Below, one piece after another: positions 21,301-30,242 of a stretch of 64,000 nt of DNA. Below the pieces are notes generated by a model, which worked only from the letters and a program-made list of their open reading frames with translations, did not search any database and had not been told where the DNA came from. Numbering within the stretch: position 1 is the first letter of the stretch; every line of letters starts with the position of its first letter. The stretch is from Mesocentrotus franciscanus (lineage: Eukaryota; Echinodermata; Echinoidea; Camarodonta; Strongylocentrotidae): assembly GCA_037976565.1 (NCBI GenBank), contig CP137683.1:549600-613599 (forward strand), in the 5' to 3' direction. Made by a program: the position numbers and the translations under genes.

Positions 21301-23305
21301 TAAAAACTTGATAATCATCCCTGATGAAGTATTTGTTACAATGTAGGGGTGTACACAATATCTGAAATTTTAATTTTTCACTATGAGTTTAGTAGTTTAC
21401 CATTCCCCCAAAAGTGCCCTTTATTGCTGGAGCACCCCACTTTGAAAAAGGAAATGCTACAGATTCAGACAATGGCCAGATTGTAGGCCTATTGTTATTT
21501 TCTGAATCAACTGGCAACTTTATGGCCCACATTGTTCTGCAAGAATATCTTCAAGATTGAAGGAAGCAGACTGCACTAAGTGTAGAAGAAGAATCAAAAC
21601 CCTAACCAACATTGAAAATAGAATTTCAATTTGTCTTTCCAAAGTCTTCACAAGACTTACACCAGTTCCGGTACTAGTCTCCAAATATTCAGTTTTTTTC
21701 AAATCCAATTTAAGTTATTAACAATCATGGGTGGTATTCTCTTAAGTTAAGCCGGGACTAAGTCCAGACTAAACTAGAATTTTAGTTCACACTTCTATGG
21801 AATGCTAGGTTTCATCTTCCTCCTTCAATAATCATGACGAAGATAATCTACCAAAGACTTTATTGAAATTCAGTTCATATTCATATTATCTTTTTCTTCC
21901 CATTTCATTGCAAAATTAATTTTTTGGACACTTTTCATTGCAGGATTAAAATAATCTGTACAGGGAAAATGAGTTGGCAACAGGCACTCCATAAAGTGTG
22001 AACTAGTTAAGCCGAGCTTAACTTAGTTCGCGCTATCGGAATACCACCCCATGTCTTCAATTAATGAGATTGAGAACACCCTGTATTAATTTAAACTAAA
22101 GTTATATATTATATCTGTCTTTTGATACAAAAACAATTGTAAAGTAAATAGTCATACTTCAAAGTTCAATAACCTTGAAAGCCTTGTAGAATATACAGTG
22201 TTAATCTGCTTATCTCTATCTCAGTCTTCCATTCCAAATCTGATCATCAATCATGATTTCATAGTTGGTATTATCATAATTCATATTCATTAAAAAAAAA
22301 CTTTGTTAGTGTTAAAAATTGATAAAGGAAAATTGAATTGAATTGAATTGAAATGATTTTCTAGGCTAACAGTAATTACTGTTAGCCTAGAAAATCATTA
22401 CAATTCAATTCAATTCAATTTTCCTTTATCAATTTTTCATATTTACAATGATGGTACATTTGTACATATTGACACATAAATATACATATAGATCTAGATC
22501 TAGATCAATTTGCACAATACTACAATACATTTAAAAAAACATGAAATTGAAATTTCAAATTTCAAATGACAAATGTATTCATGTACATTAGACCTACATG
22601 GTTATACTTCAAGCCAACCATTGATAACATTTCTTTAGATGAAGGAAAATGAAATCACCAAAATCACCTCTCAGTGTTTTTTTGGCGCTTGTTCAGAAGC
22701 ATATCCCTACTTTGACCCCGTAACTCCCCCGTAGAGATACGCTACTAAAACAGACCTAAAATTAAAGTCAATATTCATCTTTTCTTCTGCGCGCGCACCC
22801 CACCGTCGGTATGGTATGCACAGTTTGCCGTGAATCCCGTGAGAAAGTGTATATTATAAGTCTTCATTTTTAGGAAAAATACTCCCCAAAAGATAAGAAA
22901 ATTGAAACAAAACGGGTAAGAAACATAACGACTTTTAAATCATGGCCTTTATTTGAAGAAAAGATGAATATTTACTTGAATTTTAGGTCTGTTTTAGTAG
23001 CGTATCTCTACGCCGGAGTTACGGGGTCAAAGTAGGGATATGCTTCTGAACAAGCGCCGTTTTTTTTCTTCTCAAATTCATATTTTTATTTTTATTTTTC
23101 AATAAAAACAAAAACAAAACAAAACGTTTGAAGGTAGCATGTGGGACTATCCAAACTTGCAGTAAGGCTTACCCAGCTCTTGAGGCGACCTAATCAAACG
23201 AATGTCCGTATCAACTTCTTCCCTCGCCGCTTGAACTAACGAGGAATAAAGTGCATAAACAGTGACAGACGCCAAAGCTCCAGCTGTAAGTCCTCTGCTA
23301 AACAT
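5874..23305 (-). CDS. EXOG: EXOG-like mitochondrial exo/endonuclease G, complete (5 coding exons)
   Basis: Joined coding exons, minus strand: 23305-23173, 17321-17163, 16205-16066, 11504-11313, 6344-5874. All introns are GT-AG, phases agree (1,1,0,0) and the sum gives 364 aa, close to vertebrate EXOG. Residues 1-30 form a hydrophobic leader like the mitochondrial anchor of EXOG. The DNA/RNA non-specific nuclease fold (beta-beta-alpha-Me) follows. Exon 3 carries the SRGHMAPA motif (catalytic His about residue 133; EXOG has SRGH where EndoG has DRGH). Exon 4 carries ETFYLTNIVPQDIDNN, whose last Asn (about 164) is the expected Mg ligand. Exon 5 encodes the EXOG-specific C-terminal region. By family knowledge it is a 5'-3' exonuclease/endonuclease of mitochondrial DNA maintenance. 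Assignment rests on motif-level similarity recalled for the family. Odd feature: the exon 4 acceptor is amplified into a minisatellite directly upstream. No coding lesion is seen. Confidence 0.93.
6375..6995. repeat. Helically phased CGTAA array with an inverted middle
   Basis: GTAA (or GCAA/GTTAA variants) recurs about every 10.3-10.5 bp: 6412, 6423, 6433, 6442, 6453, 6463, 6473, 6484, 6494, 6505. From about 6528 to 6710 the motif is inverted (TTAC at 6609, 6619, 6629, 6661, 6682, 6703). From 6748 to 6992 it returns to the first orientation (6748, 6758, 6768, 6786, 6797, 6808, 6851, 6862, 6872, 6882, 6893, 6903, 6913). Lies in EXOG intron 4, beginning about 30 nt upstream of the exon 5 acceptor. 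Confidence 0.85.
7185..7376. mobile_element. MITE with CAGTGAAACCTG ends, TA target
   Basis: Ends CAGTGAAACCTGTCTATAAA and complement of CAGGTTTGACTG, flanked by TA. Internal GGTGGTCTTTATAGGCAGGTGG repeats mirror the ends. 192 bp, non-coding. Confidence 0.8.
7597..7884 (+). repeat. Two-copy tandem duplication (about 145 bp each)
   Basis: 7597-7742 and 7744-7884 share CCTTTAAAACTAAGACTAAA, ACCTTCAGATTAAACAAGAG and GAGTGTGCACTAAATGTACA in order, with small indels. Confidence 0.9.
7890..9449. other. EXOG intron 4 sequence, nothing recognised
   Basis: AT-rich intronic sequence; short open frames have no recognisable domain. Confidence 0.5.
9450..9825 (+). repeat. Interspersed/direct repeat, copy 2
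   Basis: Partner of 4690-5065, inside EXOG intron 4. The two copies bracket exon 5. Confidence 0.85.
9826..11312. other. EXOG intron 4 sequence, nothing recognised
   Basis: No domain, RNA or clear element. A short GATGTA/TACATC palindrome at about 10743-10780 is the only structure. Confidence 0.45.
11313..11504 (-). CDS. EXOG: EXOG coding exon 4 (metal-ligand helix)
   Basis: 64 codons, phase 0 on both sides. Begins EAMNETFYLTNIVPQDIDNN and ends KQFVKYE; donor GAG/GTTAGT. The acceptor is TTTGTTTGTTTGTCAACAG. The first 24 nt of this exon plus its acceptor form the repeat unit of the adjacent minisatellite, so the true acceptor is the terminal unit of the array. Confidence 0.92.
11481..14212 (-). 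repeat. 51-bp minisatellite built from the EXOG exon 4 splice acceptor
   Basis: About 48 units of 51 bp (47- and 55-bp variants differ by one ACAA step). Read on the gene strand, each unit is a pyrimidine-rich TTTGTTTGTTTGTCAACAG followed by GAAGCTATGAATGAGACATT and a link; it is a copy of the intron 3 acceptor plus the first 24 nt of exon 4. The exon's own start is the terminal unit. The 51-bp unit is open in the exon frame as EAMNETFYFFNLFVCQQ. The array is split by an insertion at about 11862-12147. Confidence 0.95.
11862..12147 (+). mobile_element. 5'-truncated retroelement inside the minisatellite
   Basis: About 285 bp unrelated to the repeat units interrupt CATAGCTTC/CTGTTG. It ends AATAAATACCATTATTATTATT, a (ATT)n tail typical of non-LTR/SINE 3' ends. 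It contains stops in all frames on the gene strand, so it caps the open array. Confidence 0.6.
14213..14720 (-). repeat. Degenerate, longer duplicates of the exon 4 start
   Basis: Decayed segments resemble exon 4 beyond the minisatellite unit: TCATTGTTCATATTTTGAGG at about 14214, GGTAGAATGTCTCATTCATG at about 14356, TTGTCTATATCTTGAGGGAG at about 14429, GAATGTCTCATTCATAGCTT at about 14601, CTTGAGGGAGGATG at about 14668. They imply older duplications of a 60-110 bp exon-edge segment before the 51-bp unit expanded. Confidence 0.75.
14721..15470. other. EXOG intron 3, nothing recognised
   Basis: AT-rich intronic sequence without supported features. Confidence 0.5.
15474..15666. mobile_element. 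TTAA-flanked MITE, family 1, copy 3
   Basis: 193 bp, same orientation as 2587-2755; TTAA at 15470-15473 and 15667-15670. Best-preserved copy with 20-bp imperfect inverted ends. Confidence 0.87.
16066..16205 (-). CDS. EXOG: EXOG coding exon 3 (catalytic SRGH)
   Basis: Acceptor TTGTCACAG before 16205; donor CAG/GTAAG after 16066. Holds GSGWSRGHMAPAADNKFSQ, the catalytic motif of the family. The first codon is split with exon 2 (G/GT). The exon ends in phase 0, which allows in-frame additions at the next acceptor. Confidence 0.93.
16905..17105 (-). repeat. tRNA-like SINE-type repeat with an empty TTAA site
   Basis: CCGGGTACCCATTTTACACC, GGGTGGAGAGTGGCAAAT, GTCTTGCCAAAGGACATGAG, CCCACTAGACCAC. 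The minus strand gives TGGTCTAGTGGGT, like a tRNA A box. GTAGATTAATGTCTTGCC at 17024-17041 is the unoccupied version of the site filled at 18046-18590. Confidence 0.6.
17163..17321 (-). CDS. EXOG: EXOG coding exon 2
   Basis: Acceptor ATCAACAG before 17321, donor GTACC after 17163. Encodes a segment with EEHPKGSDIFKYGTPDRG and YTNHGLSYDQGRRTPHWVAE, which matches the conserved N-terminal part of EXOG nucleases (FGLPGTG...YTNHALSYDQAKRVPRWVLEH in the vertebrate protein). Phase 1 in and out. Confidence 0.92.
18000..18700 (-). repeat. Second copy of the SINE-type repeat, split by a TTAA element
   Basis: 18000-18049 matches the first half of 16905-17105, and 18587-18700 (TTAATGTCTTGCCAAAAGGC, then GGGATTCAAACCACTGG, a tRNA B-box-like stretch on the minus strand) matches the second half. 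Confidence 0.65.
18050..18586. mobile_element. TTAA element, foldback family, deleted copy
   Basis: TTAA at 18046-18049 and 18587-18590. Right part matches the right arm of 53295-54072 (CAAATGCCGTTGG, GGGAAGTTCTAAAT, TACATGAGCATTTGTCTA); centre shares GACACTATTGAGTGACTGAC. The left arm is mostly deleted. Confidence 0.82.
19087..19673. mobile_element. TTAA element, AGGG-AATCCAACC family
   Basis: Left end AGGGAAATCCAACCTTGATA, right end complement of GGTTGGATTGCCCT; TTAA at 19674-19677, TTAT (one change) at 19083-19086. 587 bp, no ORF. Subterminal halves are also partly inverted (TTTGAATGAAATCGGAC versus GGTCCGATTTATTTCAAAC). Confidence 0.8.
19680..21725. other. EXOG intron 1, nothing recognised
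   Basis: Only short frames without domain signal; AT-rich with a TATATATA stretch at about 20685. Confidence 0.5.
21729..22050. mobile_element. MITE with GGGTGGTATTC ends
   Basis: Left GGGTGGTATTCTCTTAAGTT and complement of the right GGAATACCACCC, with imperfect inverted similarity for about 80 bp (AGTTAAGC, AGTTCACACTT, TATGGA). Flanked by CATG on both sides. Non-coding. Confidence 0.75.
22314..22437. repeat. 124-bp near-perfect palindrome without spacer
   Basis: Arms of 62 bp meet at 22375/22376 in AGTAATTACT; only about one mismatched pair (GAAATG versus CATTAC). The arms contain (GAATT)n, as at LINE tails. Confidence 0.93.
22684..23058. mobile_element. Foldback MITE next to EXOG exon 1
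   Basis: Inverted arms of about 100 bp start GGCGCTTGTTCAGAAGCATA and end with its complement (TATGCTTCTGAACAAGCGCC), including TACTTTGACCCCGTAACTC and TAGTAGCGTATCTCTAC. A loop of about 170 bp lies between. It lies 115 bp from exon 1 in intron 1. Confidence 0.85.
23173..23305 (-). CDS. EXOG: EXOG coding exon 1
   Basis: Start codon is the complement of 23303-23305. It encodes MFSRGLTAGALASVTVYALY, then a short charged stretch ending PQEL. The hydrophobic segment at about residues 6-25 fits a mitochondrial targeting/anchor leader. The exon ends in phase 1 at a GTAAGC donor. An upstream CpG-rich stretch (about 23420-23510, containing CACGTG) may be the promoter, but no TATA or initiator can be defended. 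Confidence 0.85.
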
Positions 23306-23544
23306 GTTGCTGCAAAGAGGATTTCGAAAAAATAAATGAGATTGTTGGATAATGAAAATTTCATGCTTATGATGGAGTCATATATATATGCACGAATGAT
23401 CAAAGTCCAACGTCTGTAGACCGCGCGCAATGTAAACATAATGTTACATGCATACACGAACGACACGATCGACGGCGTATACGTACGGTACGTACACACG
23501 TGATCGAAAACACCTGGTTATAGTTTCACAAAACCGTTATACAC

Positions 23545-23616
23545 AAGTTCGCCGACATCTCATTGAAATGCCTGCAAACTTTAACAGGTGTTTCGATGGT
23601 ATGTCGGCGAACTTTT
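23545..23616. repeat. Short imperfect hairpin upstream of EXOG exon 1
   Basis: AAGTTCGCCGACAT and its complement ATGTCGGCGAACTT enclose partly complementary sequence (TTGAAATGCCTG / CAGGTGTTTCGA). About 240 bp upstream of the EXOG start. Confidence 0.75.
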
Positions 23617-23666
23617 ACTTCTGACGTTCTCGTGAAACTCTACCCAGGTATATACAACTGTACAGT

Positions 23667-23922
23667 CAGGGGCGGATATCCAGCCGGCGGCAAGGGAGGG
23701 GGCCGAAAAAGGGGCCCACTTCGTGCGAAAATTTGAAAACCGTGCCGGCCGATTTTCCGCTCGGGAGTAGTGAGCAATTTTTTTGCCTTCAAAAATTGAA
23801 AAAAATTTCACCACCCCCTCCCCTTGAGCGCCAGGAGGGGCCCATCTTTCCCCAAAGGGTGTTTTCACATGTTTTTTTTTCTAGGGAGGGGCCCGGGCCC
23901 CCCCCTCCTGGATCCGCCACTG
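23667..23922. mobile_element. hAT-type MITE with 8-bp target duplication
   Basis: TGTACAGT at 23659-23666 and 23923-23930 flank ends CAGGGGCGGAT and complement of ATCCGCCACTG. 256 bp. Eight-base duplications and CAG ends are the hAT hallmark. Confidence 0.88.
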
Positions 23923-24845
23923 TGTACAGTTCCTACCCTTGTAATAAGTTCATTTGTATGAAACTGAAAAAATAAGATTGTAGTATTTTCCTCATTTCAT
24001 CCTTTTCATTTCTCAATTTCATTTCTTATTTTGCAAAACTAATTTGGGAGGACATTGCCCTCTGATTCCAGTCACTATACCACTCCTATGCTATTTTGTC
24101 AACAAGTGTAATTGTCAACTTATAATGGCGGCAATGGCCCTGCATGCACTGCAATCACCAGTGACTCACTCTTTGAACTCCCGGAATTGGTATCAATACT
24201 CTCTTTGTCTCCATCCTGCTTCGCAAGAAGGAACGAGAACAACATCTTCTTTCTTATCTTCACTTCTCTCTTAAAAAATACAAAGTTCTCAAAGTTTCCT
24301 CATCGAGTCAACACGTTAATTTGAGAACGTCATCTTTACACATCTTAATTTGTTTCCTGAATTCACTTGGAGCAAATGTCTTAAATATTCTTTCTCAATT
24401 CCAACCTCCTTCATCTCACTTGGAAAATCTTCATACATCTAATTTCTCTGCATTCAACTCAGAGAACAATCCTAAACATCGCTTGTGCTAGCCAAGTATA
24501 GTTTTGTGATATTATCTGTGGTGAAATATACAACTTGGGAATTGTGCAATATTTGGAACATTTATATATTTTGGAGGACTCATGCCTGGGTATCTCGATC
24601 TGCACGCATAAAGTCTGGTATTAAAAAAGTGGTGATTGTTTTTTATTATCATATCGTTCTGCTCAGCAGTGAGTCAGCACCATTCCCGCTTCACTGGTGA
24701 CCCCGACGTGATTTGAACCCGACCAGCAACGTACTGAGTAGTAGACCTCCTTCATCAAAATTGTTCCAATTATTGTCTCCCTTTCCTTCATATTTCTACT
24801 CACGGCCAGTATCTTTCAACCGTCATCATGCCTACTGACGAGCAC

Positions 24846-25470
24846 AGGCGCGGATCCAGGGGGCGAGGGTGCCTTGCCCCGGCCCCCCCGCCCAAAAAAA
24901 AAGAAAAGAGAGAGAGAGAGAGTGAGAAGGAAAAGAAGGGAAAGGGAAAGAGGAGAGAAAGGGAAAGAAAGAAGAGGAAGAAGAAAAGAAAAGGGGAAAG
25001 GAGATCGGGGGCGAAAGGGCCTCCCAGGATGTTGCCTCCCCCAGAAGGAAGGAAAGGGAAAGAAAAAAGGAAAAGAGGAGATAAAGGGAAGGGAAAAAAG
25101 AGGAAGAAGAAAAGAAAAGAAGGGGGATATCAGTTGCGATTTTCCCGCAAACAAGTTTTGGATCGGGGGTCCAAAAGGCCTCCCCCACCCCGCCAAAAAA
25201 AGAGAAGGAAGGGAAAGAGGAGAGCTAAAAGGGAACAAAAAAAAAAAGAGGAAGAAGGAAAGAAAAGGGTGAAAAGAAGAGGCAGTTGCGATTAATCCTG
25301 CAAACAACGTGTGGATCGGGGGGGGGGGGCGAAAGGCCCCTGCCTCCCCACAGCAAACTTAAAAGAGAGAGAAGGAAGGAAAGGGAAAGGGAAAGAGGAG
25401 AGAAAGTGAAATAAACTAAAGATGAAGATGAACAGAAAAGGGGGAAAAGAAGGGAAGATCAATTGCGATT
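24846..25470 (+). repeat. Purine-rich degenerate tandem repeat with hAT-like start
   Basis: Starts GGCGCGGATCCAGGGGGCG, like hAT MITE ends, then about four degenerate units of roughly 150 bp: AAGGGAAAGAGGAGA tracts separated by CAGTTGCGATT...GCAAACAA...GGATCGGGG...GGCCTCCCC at about 25130, 25282 and 25460. Long Arg/Lys and Ser/Phe frames here are compositional. Confidence 0.75.
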
Positions 25471-25489
25471 TTGATCGCTTCTTCTATCA

Positions 25490-27030
25490 TCACTGTGCAA
25501 CTATCATTGTACAAATGTATTAATATATTTATATATTTATTCCTGTTTGATAACAATAATATGAATATAGACTTATAACAGCAACAAAACAAAATGCAGA
25601 AGAAAACTATTTTGCAGGCAGAAAATATTATCATGCATTTGCATGTAAGTGTATCATTAGAATTATTTGATATTGTTTTATTCCACCTTATGAAATAGTA
25701 TGCATTCAAGCTTTTGGAACTTTTTTGTGTATTTTGTATGGAAGAAAGCGTTTGAAACTTGTAATGCACATGATGCAATTTCAGGTGAAATTTACTGTGT
25801 AAAACGTCTTGTCGAATACTCGAATACTCTTTTATTTTTGTTTAACCTTTTATACAGGAATACAGATATGTGCAAGCCAACCAATTATGTTTTTAATCAT
25901 GTCAACCACAACCTTTCTAAACCTGATTAAATGGGACACGCACGGCCAGGCACTAGTGTATATAGGAAATCTTCAAATGTTAATCAATTATATGACAAAA
26001 TAACTTGTCCGTGCTGCCTTACGAAAAAGTATATTTAGTCAGGCCTGAATTGAGTGGAAAAACAATTATTGTGTTAAAAGGATAAAAACATATTTGATGA
26101 CATTCAAAATTCCCCAATAACTAATACGATTGGAGGGTGAGTACTCGTTTTTATTCTTCTTCAAAACTTACTCAATAAAAAAGTATTAATAGCTGACACC
26201 GATACTTCAGCCGCTCACGAAACGCAAGTATAGGTGTCTCAGGCCCAGGCCTGAGGTGTCTTTCCATTTTCATGTTGTTGCTCTTTGCACGCTTTTTTGT
26301 ATGAGAGGGTGGAGTATCCGCCTATACAACTTTAATCGTACAAAAATCTTTCTTGCATGTGTGTTCCAAAGAACCTGCTACGTATAAATTTGTAAAAGAG
26401 ATATAGTAAACAGCCAGTCTTTCCACTCTGGTTCTGAAGGGTATAAAACACAACTTGTAATCATATTATAGTTATTATATTACAGGTCAATAAAGTCTAC
26501 TTTTTAAAACTTAATACCGAGGCCGACATCTTCGTTATATTACGTACGACAATGACTTGTTTTCACACATAAAATATTTAGGCTGATCCTATTGAAAATG
26601 GTTATTGATTGTATTGAAAATGTTTATTGATTTACAGTATTTGGCCATCTCAGATACATAACTTTTTGATATGATCGCCGAGGAATAATGAACTCTTACG
26701 GCTCCTGCAAGAGCCGACGTATGCTGATAAGGATTCACAAAACTCTGTGTTTAGGGCGGGTTTCGAGGGAGTTAGCGTACATGACCATGATGACACCCAC
26801 AGAAACTAACCTTATTCATTACAGAACAAAACATGAAGAAGGAGCTCCTCGACACCATAGGTGTAAATATACATTTTCTTTCGGAATTTAGAAACTTTAG
26901 CCATTATAATGCTCTGTATGGACTTAAATATCTCAGAATGTTCTTCCGGCGAAAGCCCTCCCCTTCCCACGTTCTGAACAAGATGTGGGTTATGCTTCGA
27001 TATGACAGGCGTGGGATATATGCTTTTGCG
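25490..27030. other. Intergenic, nothing recognised
   Basis: Short open frames only; no domain or RNA signal. Confidence 0.45.
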
Positions 27031-27035
27031 CCCCT

Positions 27036-27608
27036 GCTCATCTGACCGTGATTAAATGCCTAAAACCCCTGAGCTTCCGGGGACTCTGCCCCCTGGACCC
27101 AACCAAGGGCCCTAAGGCGGGCCCCTGGATGCTCATCTGACCGTAATTTAATGCCTAAAACCCCTGAGCTTACGGGGCCACGCAAATTAGTGACCTGCCA
27201 GTGTCACAAATAAGGTATCAAAATATGCTCATCTGACCGTAATTAAATGCTTAAAACCCCTGAGCTTCCGAGGGCTCTGCCCCCTGGACCCCACCTAGGG
27301 CCCTAAGGCGGGCCCGTGGATGCTCATCTGACTGTACTTCAATGCCTGAAACCCCAGAGCTTCTTGGGGCTCTGCCCCCTGGACCACACATCTATTAGTG
27401 TCCTGCCAGTGTCACAGATCACAATATGCTCATCTGACCGTAATTAAATGCCTATAACCCCTGAGCTTCCGGGGGCTCTGCCCCCTGGACCCCATCCAGG
27501 GCCCTAAGGCGGGCCCCTAGATGCTCATCTGACTGTATACCTAAAACCTCTGAGCTTCTGGGGCTCCGCCCCTGGACCCCACGCCAATTAGTGTCCTGCC
27601 AGTGTCAC
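27036..27608 (+). repeat. Higher-order tandem repeat, 3 dimers of about 195 bp
   Basis: Six monomers start CTCATCTGACCGTAATTAAATGCC at about 27036, 27131, 27228, 27323, 27428 and 27522. They alternate between a type with GGACTCTGCCCCCTGGACCC and GGGCCCTAAGGCGGGCCC and a type with TTAGTGTCCTGCCAGTGTCA. Confidence 0.9.
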
Positions 27609-28039
27609 AAATATTATGTTGGATAACGCTAATAATCACCTGTATACCTGGGGAAAACAAACTAATTATGCAGCACGCCCAGGGCCATGTTTCATAACAA
27701 GTGCCAAATTTATGTCACAGATTTGCTGACAGCCAATCAAATGCAATGATTTCAATAGCTTATAACAGTCATTGTAACTTGTTACAGTGTTGACAGTGGT
27801 GACTGCAGCTTGTCTCCAGGTATAACTGATACAGATGTGTAGAGTAACCAATCTATCACCAAGAGTCCATTCAGAGTATGCATAGCTGACATAGTCCTCC
27901 TATTCAAAATGAGTCCATTTAACGTCCTATTCTAGGGACGGAGAGTTTCTCATTGTAACTTATCGTACGTCTATAAATGGGAGTTGAGGTGGGGGCGGGT
28001 TGGGGTGGGTTCAAGTTAACGTACATGTTGTACAAGGGG

Positions 28040-28135
28040 GCGTCAGTCATCTGCCTGGCTTAGATTCGAACCTATGATATTTGGTTCGACAGACAGATGC
28101 TCTTCCGACTTAGCCAATTAACCTTCCCACGTTGG
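28040..28135 (-). repeat. tRNA-like sequence, probably SINE head or decayed tRNA
   Basis: Minus strand reads TTGGCTAAGTCGGAAGAGCA, like an A box, then GGTTCGAATCTAAGCC, a near-perfect B box about 45 nt on. Acceptor stem pairing is poor, so a functional tRNA is not claimed. Confidence 0.5.
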
Positions 28136-28959
28136 ATGAGGGAAGAGTAGAAAGTTGATGATGATTCTACCTCACTTTTAACATCTTTCTAGTCAACTTT
28201 GGTTTCATAATACTCATCATGGTATCTCTTAGACCAGAATATCAAAGAGCAGAGAAGATATAAAAAGCATATCTATGGATTAAGGCTCCCGAAAACAAAC
28301 AATACAATTGTGCCCCGCCAAAACCTGTCCGTTCAAAAATAGAAACCAGTTAATAAATTAACCCGTTGGCGTAATCCATCGTACTTTATTCTTACAGGAA
28401 CAGCCTGCCAGCCAGCCATCCAATCCTCATAAACAATGGATTAATAGATTATGAATTCTGAAGCTATAAGAAAAATTATTGTTGATGCAATTAACCTGGG
28501 ATTTTTAAAAATCGTTTCATAAAATAATGAGTGTCTACTTTCAACCCTCAAAAAGAATTTTGTATCATTTGTACTTGCTTTTTACTCGTTTTCTACGAAA
28601 TATTGGGTTACTTTGAATCCTGGACTATTTCTGAGAACCACAATTATTTTAATTCGCAAATTTAGGAATTCAGATTATGGATATCGTTTGTAGATCTTCA
28701 GTTTCATTCAAAACATGTACTTGCAGAAGTGAGTTTGGCTAACATGTTTAGGCTCATCATTTTCCATAAGTAGAACATTAAATGAGTAAGAATTCGCACT
28801 AAACACATTGCAGATAAAATTATGAAAGTCTTCTTCTATTTTTCATATGAATGTTGAATTGGAGTAAAGTCCTTCTGACTCTCAACAGAAGGAATAATTA
28901 TTCCACTGCGATTTGTTTGTTATTCCATTATTTGAGGATACAGAGGCTGGAACAGATAA

Positions 28960-29250
28960 CGGGGGTGTGGAGAGAGAGAAGGAAAGAGAGAGAGAGACGG
29001 AGAGAGAGAGAGAGAGGGGGGATAGAGAGAGAATGAGAGAGAGAGAGCGAATGAGAGGAAGAGAGAGAGAGATAGAGAAAGAGAGAGAGAGGGGGGAGCG
29101 AGAACAAGATATAGGGGACAGAGAGAGAATGAGAGGGAGAGAGAGGAAGCGTTAAAGTGAGGGGGAAAAGAAAGAAAGAGAAGGGAGAGGGAGGGTTAGA
29201 AAGAGAGAAGAGAAGTTAGAGAGGAGGGAGACAGAGGAAGAACAATTTCT
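28960..29250 (+). repeat. GAGA-rich tract
   Basis: About 290 bp of GAGAGA-type purine sequence; paired with a similar tract at 39117-39330 in the downstream duplicate. Confidence 0.93.
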
Positions 29251-30075
29251 AGAAAAGGTGTACAGACATACTGGAATGATAGAAATGTGAGGAGAGTGGT
29301 GTACGTTATAACATGTTAGAGGTATTTTGTGACACACGAGATAACGAGTCTGTCAGGAGCTGCTCGTGGAGTGATGGTACTTTTATTCAGAAAGAAAACC
29401 AATACATGATGAAGATAAACCCCGTGGGTTTAAGAAACAAAATTCTTTATTTTAATTGAAAAACAAAAAGAGTTAATCAAATCAAACACCTTCACATGAA
29501 AAAGAATGTTACATGTACAGTGCATAATTATGATAATTTTTCATTATAGGATGCAAGCTTTAAAAAGTTAGACAAGCATACAAAAGAAGAAACAATTCCC
29601 AAAAATGAACAAATGAAAGCAAGCAATGAATTATATATCCTTGTGTAATATCACATGGTTGAATTTAAGCAACGCTGATACTAGTGTTTTATTAGAAAAG
29701 AAAGTCATGCGTTTAGGCAATAATTCTTCATACCGCCATCACTCCGATCCTTTGTTTGCCAAATTATACTCTATTATACCAACTGATAAGATAAGATATT
29801 CTACAAATACAGTTTTCATATATTCTGCTTACAAAGTTGTACTGTCTTTCTACATGTACTTTCTTTAAATGTTACATCTCAATAAAAAAATCATTGCTTT
29901 CCTACAAGAAAAACTAAAAATATAACTGTACCCTCAACCAGTGATGTAAATAAAAGTACTTCAGTTTTACATCTTGTATATACCTTTATGCGAAATATTA
30001 TCATATTAGATCAAACAATAATACATATATAGTATAATACAATGAAAGGAAAGGCTGAGTAATAATTATCAATAA

Positions 30076-30083
30076 CAATAATG

Positions 30084-30129
<46 letters not shown>

Positions 30130-30242
30130 TAATAATAATGATGATACTGATAATGTTAATGATATTAATGATAACAATAATAATAATGCTAACGATTATA
30201 GTAATAACGATAATATTAATAATAATAATAATGATAATAATA
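30076..30242 (+). repeat. AAT/ATG trinucleotide-rich tract, copy A
   Basis: AATAATAAT with interspersed GATAATAATGATGAT. Counterpart at 41753-41895 in copy B. Confidence 0.95.

Noticed and set aside
24828..25307. Arg/Lys-rich and Ser/Phe-rich frames of 118-163 codons
   Set aside because: Compositional artefacts of the purine-rich tandem repeat.
26688..27045. Two overlapping 67-70 codon frames before the higher-order repeat
   Set aside because: Overlapping frames, no domain, adjacent to repeats; no basis to call a gene.
28040..28135. Functional tRNA gene
   Set aside because: Box A and B look good, but stem pairing is poor and no clear anticodon stem-loop can be drawn; more likely a SINE head or decayed tRNA.
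28851..29155. Arg/Glu repeat frames (REREREG)
   Set aside because: Translation of GAGA simple sequence.
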